Origin: Fredinandcohnia onubensis
Lineage (GTDB): Bacteria > Bacillota > Bacilli > Bacillales > Bacillaceae_L
Direction of reading: 5' to 3'
DNA length: 64,000 nt
Assembly (NCBI RefSeq): GCF_002734215.1
Contig: NZ_NSEB01000004.1
Coordinates: 653,605 to 717,604 of the forward strand
How positions within the stretch are numbered: position 1 is the stretch's first letter; every line of letters begins with the position of its first letter. The notes beneath the pieces were generated by a model that ran no database searches, was not told the origin of the DNA, and was given only the letters and a program-made list of their open reading frames with translations. Shown one piece after another: positions 50,789-59,349 of the stretch. Made by a program: the position numbers and the translations under genes.

Positions 50789-51310
50789 ATGTATTTTCAA
50801 AGTTTGCTAATGAAAGAGGATCTGAATAAGAACCCGTCAGAGGTCAAACAGGATTTAGAGGATTTACAGTTTCAGCTTTTTCGCATGCAAGATAACATCA
50901 AAGAAATCTCCAAAAAGCATCAAATCATCGGTATTGACCAATCAAAGGAAGAAAAATGGGTAATTGTATCGGCCTTTGATGACGGCAATCGTTGCCAAAT
51001 TATGGTGAATGATTGTGACACAGCCTATAGAGGTAACTGGGATTTTTCACTTCAGGCACAATACAAAGATGAAGATAATGCGATTCATATTGGTGATATC
51101 AAAGGACCTGCGAACCAGGGCTATGGTTCGATTTGCATGAATCATTTAAAGGAAATTGCGCGCGAACAAAACATCCCTGTTATTACAGGCGATATCGCCA
51201 AAAGAGACTGGGATCACGTTGATCGTCTTGTCTATTTTTATGAAAAACACGATTTCGAAGTTGAAATCGATCCTACAACAAAATCGGGTGAAATTATTTG
51301 GAAAGATTAA
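50789..51310 (+). CDS. GNAT-like acetyltransferase-fold protein
   Basis: A 173-residue protein. An N-terminal helical/coiled region (VKQDLEDLQFQLFRMQDNIK) precedes a GNAT-like core: GPANQGYGSICMNHLKEIAR near 109 (acetyl-CoA loop pattern Q/RxxGxG) and DHVDRLVYFYEKHDFEVEI near 143 (the C-terminal FYxKxGF pattern). Substrate is unknown. ATG at 50789 is preceded by AAAGGTG; GTG at 50780 is an overlapping alternative. Confidence 0.72.
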   Translation: MYFQSLLMKEDLNKNPSEVKQDLEDLQFQLFRMQDNIKEISKKHQIIGIDQSKEEKWVIVSAFDDGNRCQIMVNDCDTAYRGNWDFSLQAQYKDEDNAIHIGDIKGPANQGYGSICMNHLKEIAREQNIPVITGDIAKRDWDHVDRLVYFYEKHDFEVEIDPTTKSGEIIWKD

Positions 51311-51319
51311 TTAAAAAGA

Positions 51320-51366
51320 AAGAGACCTGCTTACCACTTATCTTACGGTAAAGCAGGTCTTTTATT
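51320..51366 (+). terminator. Terminator of the GNAT-like gene
   Basis: Stem AGACCTGCTT-ACC / GGTAAAGCAGGTCT with one bulge, followed by TTTATTA. Confidence 0.75.
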
Positions 51367-51440
51367 ATGCGAAGAAAATGTCCAAACAGATTGAAGACTT
51401 TGACGTATGATACATTAACTTTGAAAAAGGAATGAGAACA

Positions 51441-52178
51441 ATGTTATATAAAAGAATAATTTACAGAGTCACTCCGAACATGGCTTCTCAATGTGTGCAA
51501 TTCTTAAATGACAACTTTATCCCGATTCAAATTAAAAATGGTGCAAAACTAATTGGACAGTGGCAAGATGAATCCAATAAGGAAATCATGGCCGTTTGGG
51601 AATATCCAAATATGGACGAGTATATAAAAATTGAAAAAAGAGTTTATAAAGAGAAAGAGAAAATAGAGGAACTAAAAAAGTATTGCTTAGACTGTAAGGA
51701 GGACTTCTTATCTTCAACAGGTACGTATGAGTCCCCTAAACACACAGTCAGTGTAAGTGGATTTATCACAAATGAAAATCATGAGGTATTACTGGTAAAG
51801 ACCTTTTGGCGCTCTGATACATGGGAGCTTCCTGGTGGGGGAGTGGATGAAGGAGAAACGTTAGACAAGGCCCTTTGTCGGGAAATCTTTGAGGAAACAG
51901 GAGTTTATGTGCGATTACATGGTGTAACGGGTGTATATTCGAACGGAAGTGTCGTTTCAATTGTTTTTCGAGGGGAATATAGAGGAGGTAATTTAACGAC
52001 ATCTAACGAAACAAAAGAAGTAGCTTTTGTAAAAATAAATGAACTAAATTTTGCTGATTATATAAAAAGGCCAAAGTTTACACCACGTGTTCTTGATGCG
52101 ATAAGAGGAGATTATGTGCCATATGAAGCATTTAAAGTGAGACCATATGAATTATTAGCAAGATTTGAAGGAGAATAG
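51441..52178 (+). CDS. NUDIX hydrolase with N-terminal NIPSNAP/ABM-like domain
   Basis: A 245-residue two-domain protein. Residues 1-85 (YRVTPNMASQCVQFLNDNFI, then LIGQWQDESNKEIMAVWEYP) resemble a NIPSNAP or antibiotic-biosynthesis-monooxygenase ferredoxin fold. Residues about 100-240 are a NUDIX domain with the box GGGVDEGETLDKALCREIFE completed by ETGV. It would hydrolyse a nucleoside diphosphate-linked substrate; which one is unknown. The ATG at 51441 lies ten bases behind AAAAGG; ATG at 51432 is too close. The end overlaps or abuts the promoter of the next gene. Confidence 0.8.
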   Translation: MLYKRIIYRVTPNMASQCVQFLNDNFIPIQIKNGAKLIGQWQDESNKEIMAVWEYPNMDEYIKIEKRVYKEKEKIEELKKYCLDCKEDFLSSTGTYESPKHTVSVSGFITNENHEVLLVKTFWRSDTWELPGGGVDEGETLDKALCREIFEETGVYVRLHGVTGVYSNGSVVSIVFRGEYRGGNLTTSNETKEVAFVKINELNFADYIKRPKFTPRVLDAIRGDYVPYEAFKVRPYELLARFEGE

Positions 52179-52198
52179 TTACTTTTTAACTTTCATAA

Positions 52199-52217
52199 AT
52201 AATGGTACCATTATAAT
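52199..52217 (+). promoter_or_regulatory. 16-bp palindrome overlapping a -10 box upstream of the YitT gene
   Basis: ATAATGGTACCATTAT is fully self-complementary and shares bases with TATAAT (52212-52217). No good -35 is present, consistent with an activated or repressed promoter. Confidence 0.45.
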
Positions 52218-52248
52218 AAAATCTGGTTTAGTCGTAGGAGCTCACATC

Positions 52249-52863
52249 ATGAAATTAATGAACAAAGGTTTAATACTTGGAATTGCAGCAATCATTCAGG
52301 GCTTTGCCATGGCAACCTTTTTATTTCCACATTATATTCCAACTGGAGGAGCTGCTAGTGTCGCAGTACTGGTCAATTTTTTAGCGGGTACTCCTTTTGA
52401 TATTACGCTTTGGGTACTAAATGCGGGTCTTTTATTTGCTGCGATTAAGTGGCTTGGAAAAGAGGCCGCGATTTGGACGCTGTACTGTGTCACAGTTACA
52501 GCACTCACCATTCGTGTAATCAGTCCATTGGTAACAAATCCAATCTCAAATGTAATCGTTGATTTGACTGTAGGTTCGATGATCTTTGGTGTTGGAATTG
52601 GGATATTATTTCGTATGGGTGCCTCGTCAGGTGGAATGGATATTTTAGCTTTAATCATTTCAAAACTTAAAGGATTTTCACCAGGAAAAGCACTGTTTGC
52701 CATTAATGGTACGATTTTGCTTGCGACAGGAATCATCGTGGATTGGAAAATCATCATTTATGCGCTCGTTAGTCAATTTATAAGCACACGGATTATCGAT
52801 CTCTTATATAAGGTCCAATTACCAAAACGGCAAATTCAGAAACATAATACAAGTACGTTTTAA
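52249..52863 (+). CDS. YitT family membrane protein
   Basis: A 204-residue membrane protein with five to six hydrophobic segments and the DUF161-like repeats IQGFAMATFLFPHYIPTGGA near 16 and GVGIGILFRMGASSGGMDIL near 115. YitT proteins are of unknown function. The ATG follows TAGGAGCTCACATC by eight bases; the frame extends 28 codons upstream into the NUDIX gene but without a ribosome site. It is closed by a strong terminator shared with the convergent aldehyde dehydrogenase. Confidence 0.82.
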   Translation: MKLMNKGLILGIAAIIQGFAMATFLFPHYIPTGGAASVAVLVNFLAGTPFDITLWVLNAGLLFAAIKWLGKEAAIWTLYCVTVTALTIRVISPLVTNPISNVIVDLTVGSMIFGVGIGILFRMGASSGGMDILALIISKLKGFSPGKALFAINGTILLATGIIVDWKIIIYALVSQFISTRIIDLLYKVQLPKRQIQKHNTSTF

Positions 52864-52905
52864 CAAAAAAGCGAGAATCCTAAAATGAGGTTCTCGCTTT
52901 TTTGA
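52864..52905. terminator. Bidirectional terminator between YitT and the aldehyde dehydrogenase
   Basis: Stem AAAAAAGCGAGAA / TTCTCGCTTTTTT with a 12-base loop. Confidence 0.85.
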
Positions 52906-52930
52906 TGTTAAGCTACAGGTGCTTTGTTAT

Positions 52931-54415
52931 TTAGTTCATAGCAATCCAGACACTCTTTACTTCTGAATAGTTATTTAATGCATAGGATCCCATTTCACGG
53001 CCGATTCCGGATTGCTTGTAACCACCAAATGGAGAAGCTGCATCAAATGCATTATAGCAGTTCACCCATACTGTACCAGCTCGTAAGTTGTTTGCAATAT
53101 AATGTGCTTTTCCAACATCTTGAGTCCACACACCAGCTGCAAGACCATACTCAGAATTATTTGCACGTGCAATTAATTCATCAAGGTCCTCATATGGCAT
53201 TGCTGAAATAACAGGACCAAAGATTTCTTCTTTCGCGATTGTCATTTCGTCTTTTACATTCGCAAAAATAGTTGGAGATACGAAATAGCCTTCTTCAAAT
53301 GGTTTCTGACCACCTACTACTAGTTCTGCACCTTCGTTAATTCCTTTTTCAATATATCCTAAAACGCGATTTTGTTGTTCGATTGAAACAAGCGGTCCAA
53401 TTTCTGTATCAGAATGCAAACCTGCACCTTGTTTAATCTTTTCAGCATGGCTTGCCATGTCTGCCACAACATTATCAAATTGTTTCTTTTGAATGAAAAC
53501 ACGTGAGCCAGCACAACATACCTGACCTTGGTTAAACATAACCCCATTTAATGCACCAGGGATGGCCTTTGAAAGATCAGCATCAGGTAAAATAATATTT
53601 GGAGATTTTCCTCCTAATTCTAATGTTACACGTTTTAATGTTTTGGAGGCTCTTTCCATGATGCTTTTTCCTACTTCTGTTGAACCAGTGAACGCAATCT
53701 TATCAACCAATGGATGATCAACTAGAGGTTGACCAGCAGTTTCACCAAATCCAGGAACAATATTCACGACCCCAGCTGGGAATCCTGCTTCTTCCATTAG
53801 CTCTGCTAAATAAAGAGCAGAAAGAGGAGTTTGTTCAGCTGGCTTTAATACAATCGTACAACCAGTAGCAAGAGCTGCACCAAGTTTCCACATTGCCATT
53901 AATAGCGGGAAGTTCCATGGAATGATCTGTCCCACAACACCAACAGCTTCATGACGAGTATAGTTAAAGAATGGTCCATTTACAGGAATAGTTTGTCCTA
54001 CAATTTTCGTAGACCATCCAGCATAATAACGCATATGTTCAATTGCTAGAGGAATATCTGCATTTGATGTTTCACGAATCGGTTTTCCATTATCCAATGT
54101 TTCCAACTGTGCTAGCTCATCTTTATGTAGCTCCATCAAATCTGCCAGTTTATACATGATACGGCTTCTTTCGGCTGCCGTCATTTTTTGCCAAGGGCCT
54201 TCATCAAAAGCTTTTCGGGCAGCTTTTACAGCACGGTCAATATCTTCTGGTCCAGCTTCACTTACAGTTGCTAAAACTTCTCCGGTAGCTGGATTATAGG
54301 ATTCGAACGTTTTACCAGAAGCACTCTTAACAAATTCTCCATTGATGTAAAGCTTTTTAGTCCCTCTTAAAAATGACTCAACCTTCTCTCGTAATGCAAA
54401 AATTAATTGGCTCAT
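52931..54415 (-). CDS. NAD(P)-dependent aldehyde dehydrogenase (DhaS-like)
   Basis: Cytosolic enzyme of 494 residues oxidising aldehydes to acids. The N-terminal YINGEFVKSASGKTFESYNP is typical. The cofactor region is IPWNFPLLMAMWKLGAALAT near 166, FTGSTEVGKSIM near 245, the catalytic Glu in LELGGKSPNI near 268 and the catalytic Cys in FNQGQVCCAGSRV near 302. The closest named relative is DhaS of B. subtilis (495 residues). Its ATG is preceded by AAAGGAGGAAGAAA. It is convergent with the YitT gene. Confidence 0.92.
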   Translation of the reverse strand: MSQLIFALREKVESFLRGTKKLYINGEFVKSASGKTFESYNPATGEVLATVSEAGPEDIDRAVKAARKAFDEGPWQKMTAAERSRIMYKLADLMELHKDELAQLETLDNGKPIRETSNADIPLAIEHMRYYAGWSTKIVGQTIPVNGPFFNYTRHEAVGVVGQIIPWNFPLLMAMWKLGAALATGCTIVLKPAEQTPLSALYLAELMEEAGFPAGVVNIVPGFGETAGQPLVDHPLVDKIAFTGSTEVGKSIMERASKTLKRVTLELGGKSPNIILPDADLSKAIPGALNGVMFNQGQVCCAGSRVFIQKKQFDNVVADMASHAEKIKQGAGLHSDTEIGPLVSIEQQNRVLGYIEKGINEGAELVVGGQKPFEEGYFVSPTIFANVKDEMTIAKEEIFGPVISAMPYEDLDELIARANNSEYGLAAGVWTQDVGKAHYIANNLRAGTVWVNCYNAFDAASPFGGYKQSGIGREMGSYALNNYSEVKSVWIAMN

Positions 54416-54562
54416 TTTCTTCCTCCTTTTTAATATGAAACTAGCAATACAGGCATACAGGCATTGCTAAAAACACCTTCAATACTAATGTTAACATTTA
54501 TAAACTAGTAATCAACCAATTTTTGGTAAAAAATTCCGACAATTCAAGACGGGTTTTTTCGA

Positions 54563-54594
54563 CAAAAAAAGAATGATTGATAATCAATCATTCT
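54563..54594 (-). terminator. Terminator of the UspA gene
   Basis: Stem AGAATGATTGA / TCAATCATTCT; AAAAAAA on the plus side is the T-tract for minus-strand transcription. Confidence 0.85.
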
Positions 54595-54609
54595 ACCAAG
54601 AAGACGTTA

Positions 54610-55032
54610 TTAAGGAACAATTGTTACCGGGCATGGAGCATCATGTAATACTTTATAGCTTACACTGCCAAGCACGGTTCGTTTGATAGCCCCAAGTCCC
54701 CTATATCCCATGATAATTTGTGTTGCTTTTAAATCTCTTGCTTCCTCACATATTTCAATTGATGGATCTCCAACTCTTAATTTTGTCTCGACAGGAATAG
54801 TGACACTTTTTATTTCAGCTAATGCACGTTCAAACGCATTTTTACTTTCTTCAGTTTGATACTCTCTAATTTGTTCTTTTCCAACAAAACGTTTTACATT
54901 TGGAGTATTATAACTTGGCTGGACATTAAGTAATATGATTTCTGAATTTTTTTCATCTGCTAGTTGTAACGCGAATTGTAATGCTTTAATAGAATGAGTG
55001 GAACCATCAACAGGAACAAGTAGTCTGTTCAT
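54610..55032 (-). CDS. Universal stress protein (UspA family)
   Basis: A 140-residue ATP-binding stress protein. It begins NRLLVPVDGSTHSIKALQFA and carries the nucleotide loop GYRGLGAIKRTVLGSVSYKV (G-x2-G-x9-GS) near 110, ending in HDAPCPVTIVP. The ATG at 55032 follows AAAGGGGG; a longer frame upstream lacks a ribosome site. Role: stress adaptation, exact function unknown. It is monocistronic with its own terminator. Confidence 0.9.
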   Translation of the reverse strand: MNRLLVPVDGSTHSIKALQFALQLADEKNSEIILLNVQPSYNTPNVKRFVGKEQIREYQTEESKNAFERALAEIKSVTIPVETKLRVGDPSIEICEEARDLKATQIIMGYRGLGAIKRTVLGSVSYKVLHDAPCPVTIVP

Positions 55033-55269
55033 AAAGGAACCCCCTTTCAATTTGGTGAGATTGAACTTTCTAAGGGCAACATGCAAATAGAAATAAAAAT
55101 CAACCCCTACTTCTATTATAATGTTATTCTTGTAGTAGCAGATGTAGTTAACAAAATTGTTGAAATAATAACGAATTTACAAAAGTTATTCCATTTGATA
55201 TTTGAATTCTTTATTTAAATCATTTACTATAAAATTTAAAAAATGGTAGTTCAGAAGTAGGGATTGAAC

Positions 55270-56187
55270 ATGAATGAACGAAAACAATATGTCTTAGAAA
55301 AGGCTCATCAACTCTTTATGGAAAAAGGGTTTCAAGCCACGTCAATCCAAGATATCCTTGATTCTAGTGGGATTTCAAAGGGGACCTTTTATAACTATTT
55401 TTCTTCAAAAAGCGAACTGTTTATGGCCGTTTTTAACTCAATCCAAATCAAAAACGAGGAAGAACGGAATAAATTATTAATAGGTGAAAACCTTGCGAAT
55501 ATTGATATCTTTAGTAAACAATTAGGTCTCTTTTTTCAGTTAAATAAGCAAAACAAACTTTATGCTCTTATTGAAGAGGCCCTTGTATCGAATGATCCGG
55601 ATTTAAAGCAGTTTGTAAAACAATTTCAGTTATTGCAACTCAGATGGCTTTATTATCGTTTTATCGACTTATTTGGTGAAGAGAAACGTGAGTATTTATT
55701 GGATTGTGCGATTCTTTTTTCCGGAATGCTACAACAATCGTTTCAATATCACTTCTTTACGTACGGTCCGAAAGTTGATCATGAAGCCATCATGCAATAT
55801 TGTGTCGATCGCTTACTAACTTTAGTTGAAGATGTAGATAATGCAAATAGTAAGCTATTGAATCCGGAGTTACTAAAAACATGGTTGCCTGAAAAGAATG
55901 AAGGAAAAAAGAATGTTCAAACTGAATTTTTTGAAAAAACAAATGACCTGAAAAAGGCGATTATGAAGATTCGTCAAAATGAACCGGAAAAAGTAAAGTA
56001 CCAGCAATTAGTTGACTTCATTCAGGAAGAATCTATGAATAATAAACTCCCACGTCTCTTTCTCATCGAGAGCTCACTACTATCTTTAGTGATGAGCAAG
56101 GAGCTTCAACAAACAGAAGAGCTTTCTCAGTTTGCTCACTTTGTGAGAGAGCATATATTAAACAAAGAACAGACCCAATCAAACTGA
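55270..56187 (+). CDS. TetR/AcrR family transcriptional regulator, long form
   Basis: A 305-residue repressor, longer than the usual 190-220. The DNA-binding head (residues 5-55) is VLEKAHQLFMEKGFQATSIQ then DSSGISKGTFYNYFSSKSEL. The ligand domain has an extra C-terminal helical part after residue 205 (TNDLKKAIMKIRQNEPEKVK), as in YerO-like regulators. No exporter gene is adjacent, so its target is unknown. The ATG has a modest GTAGGG site; a TTG two codons upstream is an alternative. Its 3' end overlaps a terminator. Confidence 0.85.
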   Translation: MNERKQYVLEKAHQLFMEKGFQATSIQDILDSSGISKGTFYNYFSSKSELFMAVFNSIQIKNEEERNKLLIGENLANIDIFSKQLGLFFQLNKQNKLYALIEEALVSNDPDLKQFVKQFQLLQLRWLYYRFIDLFGEEKREYLLDCAILFSGMLQQSFQYHFFTYGPKVDHEAIMQYCVDRLLTLVEDVDNANSKLLNPELLKTWLPEKNEGKKNVQTEFFEKTNDLKKAIMKIRQNEPEKVKYQQLVDFIQEESMNNKLPRLFLIESSLLSLVMSKELQQTEELSQFAHFVREHILNKEQTQSN

Positions 56188-56206
56188 TCGGGTCTGTTGT
56201 GCTTTT
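56168..56206 (+). terminator. Terminator overlapping the end of the TetR gene
   Basis: Stem AACAGACCC / GGGTCTGTT, then GTGCTTTTA; the TGA stop is in the loop. Confidence 0.7.
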
Positions 56207-56213
56207 ATCAATA

Positions 56214-56251
56214 AGAAAAGCCACTCAATGTGGACCAAAGAGTGACTTTAA
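56214..56251 (-). terminator. Terminator of tRNA-Ala
   Basis: Minus-strand stem AAAGTCACTC / GAGTGGCTTT with one mismatch followed by TCTTATTG. Confidence 0.65.
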
Positions 56252-56254
56252 TGA

Positions 56255-56326
56255 TGGAGTTGATGGGAATCGAACCCACGACCCTTTGCCTGCCAGGCAA
56301 ATGCTCTCCCCCTGAGCTACAACCCC
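56255..56326 (-). tRNA. tRNA-Ala, anticodon GGC
   Basis: A complete 72-base cloverleaf: acceptor GGGGTTG / CAACTCC with the G3-U70 wobble pair that is the alanine identity element; D stem GCTC / GAGC; anticodon stem TTTGC / GCAAA with loop CTGGCAG (anticodon GGC, reading GCC and GCU); five-base variable loop; T arm GTGGG-TTCGATT-CCCAT; discriminator A. CCA is not encoded. A terminator lies directly downstream. It stands alone, not in a tRNA cluster. Confidence 0.96.
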
Positions 56327-56514
56327 GTATGAATTTAGCAAAATTATATCATGTGGCTTCTTAATAGACAATATATTAATACGTTATTTTTGCATAAGGA
56401 TGTCCCAAATTTCATATATTCTACTAAAAAAGATGTAAAAGAATCCTTTAATTTCGATATAAATAACCTGAAAAAAATGGTAAAATTGATTAAACCTAAA
56501 ATGGTGGTGGACTT

Positions 56515-57084
56515 GTGATTTATTTATATGTAATAGCTTCTTATTTTATAGGAACGATAATGACCGGATATGTCGTCATGAGGTTTATGAAAGGCGAGGA
56601 TATTCGCAAACTCGGAAGTGGGAATGTTGGGGCTCGGAATGCTGGTAGATTGCTAGGAAAGAAGGGATTTTTGCTAACAGCCATTGGTGATGTTTTAAAA
56701 GGGATGGTTGTAGTTCTAGGTGCAAAATACTTGAATTTCTCATTTGAAATGCAAATTCTCTCATTAATCGCAGTCGTCATCGGACATATTTGGCCAATTA
56801 CTCTCAAATTTAAAGGCGGAAAAGGAATTGCGACCGCAGCAGGTGGATTAGTTGTATTGGCTTATCAACCGTTTCTAGTATTCGGTGGGATCTTCCTTCT
56901 TTTATTATTGACTTTGAGAAGCTTTACATTAGCTGGAATGTCTGCTTTTCTTACCGTCCCAGTCATTTATTGGTTCATGGACTATTCGATCCGTGAATGT
57001 ATTCTTATTTTTATTGTAATCGCCCTATTACTAGTGGCACATCGTGACAACCTAAAGGAAAAATTAGTGAATAAAAACATATAA
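56515..57084 (+). CDS. PlsY-type glycerol-3-phosphate acyltransferase paralogue
   Basis: A 189-residue membrane protein with about five hydrophobic segments. The three PlsY motifs are present: GSGNVGARNAGRLLG near 37, KFKGGKGIATAAGG near 99 and AHRDNLKEKL near 176, so it should use acyl-phosphate as donor. GARNAGR differs from the GATNAFR-type loop of housekeeping PlsY (YneS), suggesting a specialised paralogue. The start is GTG after GGTGGTGG. It is followed 16 bp later by the GNAT-aminotransferase fusion, a probable operon. Confidence 0.85.
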   Translation: MIYLYVIASYFIGTIMTGYVVMRFMKGEDIRKLGSGNVGARNAGRLLGKKGFLLTAIGDVLKGMVVVLGAKYLNFSFEMQILSLIAVVIGHIWPITLKFKGGKGIATAAGGLVVLAYQPFLVFGGIFLLLLLTLRSFTLAGMSAFLTVPVIYWFMDYSIRECILIFIVIALLLVAHRDNLKEKLVNKNI

Positions 57085-57100
57085 GCGGAGTGATTCCAAC

Positions 57101-58699
57101 GTGACTTTTGTCTATAAAATAGCACGGACAAAACAAGAATTTAATCAAATCCATCGTTTAAACTACAAAACATTTGTTGAAGAAATTCCACAGCATGAAA
57201 AAAATGAAGAAAAAATGTTAATTGATAAATTCCATGATGAAAATACATATTTAATTTGCGTAAAGGATTCTAAATTAGTAGGTATGATTGCTGTAAGAGC
57301 CAATAGACCGTTTTCACTTGATCATAAGCTTCCAAATCTTGATGAACAGCTGCCAGTTAAACCAAATAGTCCGTGCGAAATTCGTTTGCTTGCTGTTGAG
57401 GAAGAATATCGGAATAATGGGAGGATCTTTTTCGGCCTTGCCCAGCTTATGTCTAATTATTGCTTGAAAGAAGGCTATGATGTCGCCTTAATCTCAGGAA
57501 CAACAAGACAAGAAAAATTATATCGGCAATTAGGATTCAAACCATTTGCATCTCTAACTGGGACCGAAGTTGCGTCATTTTGGCCGATGTATTTAACCAA
57601 ACAAACGTTCGATGAATCTTTGGCCGGCAGAATATTAAAAGAACCTGTTAGCTTTTTACCTGGTCCAATTAAAATAAGCGAGGATGTAAAAGCAGCACTT
57701 GGTGAGGAGCCGATTTCCCATCGTTCGAATGAATTTTCATTTCAAATGAAGTCTGTAAGAGAGAAACTATGTAAAATGACAAACTCAAAACATGTGGAAA
57801 TTTTGGTGGGCTCTGGTACTTTAGCAAATGATGTTATTGCGGCCCAGCTATCTGTACTAGGAGGTAAAGGCCTAATCATTAGCAATGGAGAGTTTGGATC
57901 AAGATTAATTGATCATGCTAATCGAGCTGGTTTAGCTTTTACAAGATTAGAAAAAACATGGGGAAATCCTATTACAGAAGCGGATATAAAGAGTGAACTC
58001 GAAAATAGTGAGTATACATGGCTTTGGGGTGTCCATAGTGAAACTTCTACAGGTATGCTCATAAACTATGAAAATTTAAAAGAAATCTGCCTGAAGAACA
58101 ATGTCAAGCTTTGTCTGGATTGTATTAGTACAATTGGAGCAGTTAAACTAGATTTCCAGAATATATACTTGGCATCAGGGGTGAGCGGGAAAGCAATTGG
58201 TGGCTATACTGGACTCTCATTTGTCTTCCACAATCATGAAGTTGAGCCAAATCAGTCAATTCCAAGATATTTGGATCTCGGAATGTATGCCTATAATCAA
58301 AGTATTCCATATTCCCATTCCTCGAACTTGCTAGAGGCTTTAAAACAAGCTCTTAAAAAATATGAAATAGGTGAGTATTATTCTGAAATAAAAACAAGAT
58401 ACAAGTTGATTCGTGAATATCTTGAAGGTCTTGGCCTACAGATTTTAACACCACAAGAATCTTCATCACCTGCAATCATGACGGTATTACTACCAAGCTA
58501 TATTTCTTCAAAGGACTTTGGAGATGATATGGCACTGCAGGGATATTATCTTCACTATGAAAGCAGCTATTTACAAGAAAAGAAATGGATTCAAATTTCG
58601 TGTCTGAGCAACCACGATGAAAAGAAAATAGTAAGAATGCTACGAGTGTTTGAGATATTATTAAATCAATATGCAAAATTAGGAGAACCCTCGATATAG
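57101..58699 (+). CDS. Fusion of GNAT-type acyltransferase and class V aminotransferase
   Basis: A 532-residue protein from GTG, nine bases after GGAG. Residues 1-175 look like a GNAT or FeeM/autoinducer-synthase-like N-acyltransferase: HRLNYKTFVEEIPQHEKNEE near 19, LVGMIAVRANRPFSLDHK near 62, CEIRLLAVEEEYRNNGRIFF near 96 and QEKLYRQLGFKPF near 145. From about 185 a PLP-dependent class V aminotransferase follows: FLPGPIKISEDV, ISHRSNEF, VGSGTLANDVIAAQ, LCLDCISTIGAVKLDF near 343, and the PLP Lys in SGVSGKAIGGYTGLS near 364. Substrates are unknown; the adjoining PlsY paralogue suggests an aminolipid or N-acyl amino acid product, which is inference. Confidence 0.82.
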   Translation: MTFVYKIARTKQEFNQIHRLNYKTFVEEIPQHEKNEEKMLIDKFHDENTYLICVKDSKLVGMIAVRANRPFSLDHKLPNLDEQLPVKPNSPCEIRLLAVEEEYRNNGRIFFGLAQLMSNYCLKEGYDVALISGTTRQEKLYRQLGFKPFASLTGTEVASFWPMYLTKQTFDESLAGRILKEPVSFLPGPIKISEDVKAALGEEPISHRSNEFSFQMKSVREKLCKMTNSKHVEILVGSGTLANDVIAAQLSVLGGKGLIISNGEFGSRLIDHANRAGLAFTRLEKTWGNPITEADIKSELENSEYTWLWGVHSETSTGMLINYENLKEICLKNNVKLCLDCISTIGAVKLDFQNIYLASGVSGKAIGGYTGLSFVFHNHEVEPNQSIPRYLDLGMYAYNQSIPYSHSSNLLEALKQALKKYEIGEYYSEIKTRYKLIREYLEGLGLQILTPQESSSPAIMTVLLPSYISSKDFGDDMALQGYYLHYESSYLQEKKWIQISCLSNHDEKKIVRMLRVFEILLNQYAKLGEPSI

Positions 58700-58830
58700 T
58701 TTATAGTTCGATTCTTTTTAATAAATATTATTTTTAGCAAAAAAAATAGCATTCCTTTTGATACGGTAATAAGCATAGCTGTTTTAGTTAATATACTTTT
58801 TAATAACAGACACAAAATATTAAATAATTA

Positions 58831-58894
58831 GCACCCTTATTCGCAAATTGACAATAGTTACTGTCGTAGTGCGAATAAGGGTGCTGTTATTTTT
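58831..58894 (+). terminator. Long-stem terminator after the fusion gene
   Basis: Perfect 15-bp arms GCACCCTTATTCGCA / TGCGAATAAGGGTGC enclose a nested hairpin GACA-ATAGTTAC-TGTC and are followed by TGTTATTTTT. The segment 58700-58830 before it holds nothing recognised. Confidence 0.8.
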
Positions 58895-58924
58895 AAAATC
58901 AAATCTTAAGGAACGTTATAGTAG

Positions 58925-59190
58925 TTTTTGAAATTGATTTACCTTTTTATGGAACTTGCGAATGTTTTTATGCTGGCAATCTATATAAAAGCATACGCAT
59001 TCCTTATTTACGTATGCTTTTATTGCTTTTTTTATTAAAAAGGATACACAACTGGGTACTATTTACATTTAGTATCTCTTTTGAAGTCATATTTCCCTTT
59101 TTATGGAATTTGCAAATGTTTTTAACCTGTAAACCTTTATAAAGCACACGCAATCCTTTTCTGTGTTTACATTTTTTGCTCTTTTGCTAA
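58925..59190. repeat. Pair of diverged direct repeats (154-bp spacing), each ending in a hairpin
   Basis: About 58925-59035 and 59078-59190 share TTTTGAA, CCTTTTTATGGAA, TTGC-AATGTTTTTA, TATAAA and CGCA-TCCTT. Each ends in a hairpin: AAAAGCATACG / CGTATGCTTTT in the first and CACA / TGTG with flanking AAA / TTT in the second, followed by TTTTTTT and TTTTTTG. They fill most of the non-coding gap before the beta-propeller gene. Confidence 0.65.
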
Positions 59191-59349
59191 AAAACAATAC
59201 TGCACTGCATTTTCGAGGAAGTGATCATATCTACTTTTGCCGCAGGAAATGGTGGTAGTTAGTCGATGTTCTCTTTAAAGTTGCTTCCGCTTTTCTTTTA
59301 TGTAACATTTCTTTCCAAGTTTCGTCTAAGTGGAAAAGGGGTGAAATGG

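Noticed and set aside
56255..56326. tRNA gene as an attachment site for an integrated element
   Set aside because: No integrase gene, no direct repeat of the tRNA 3' end nearby, and flanking genes look like ordinary chromosome.
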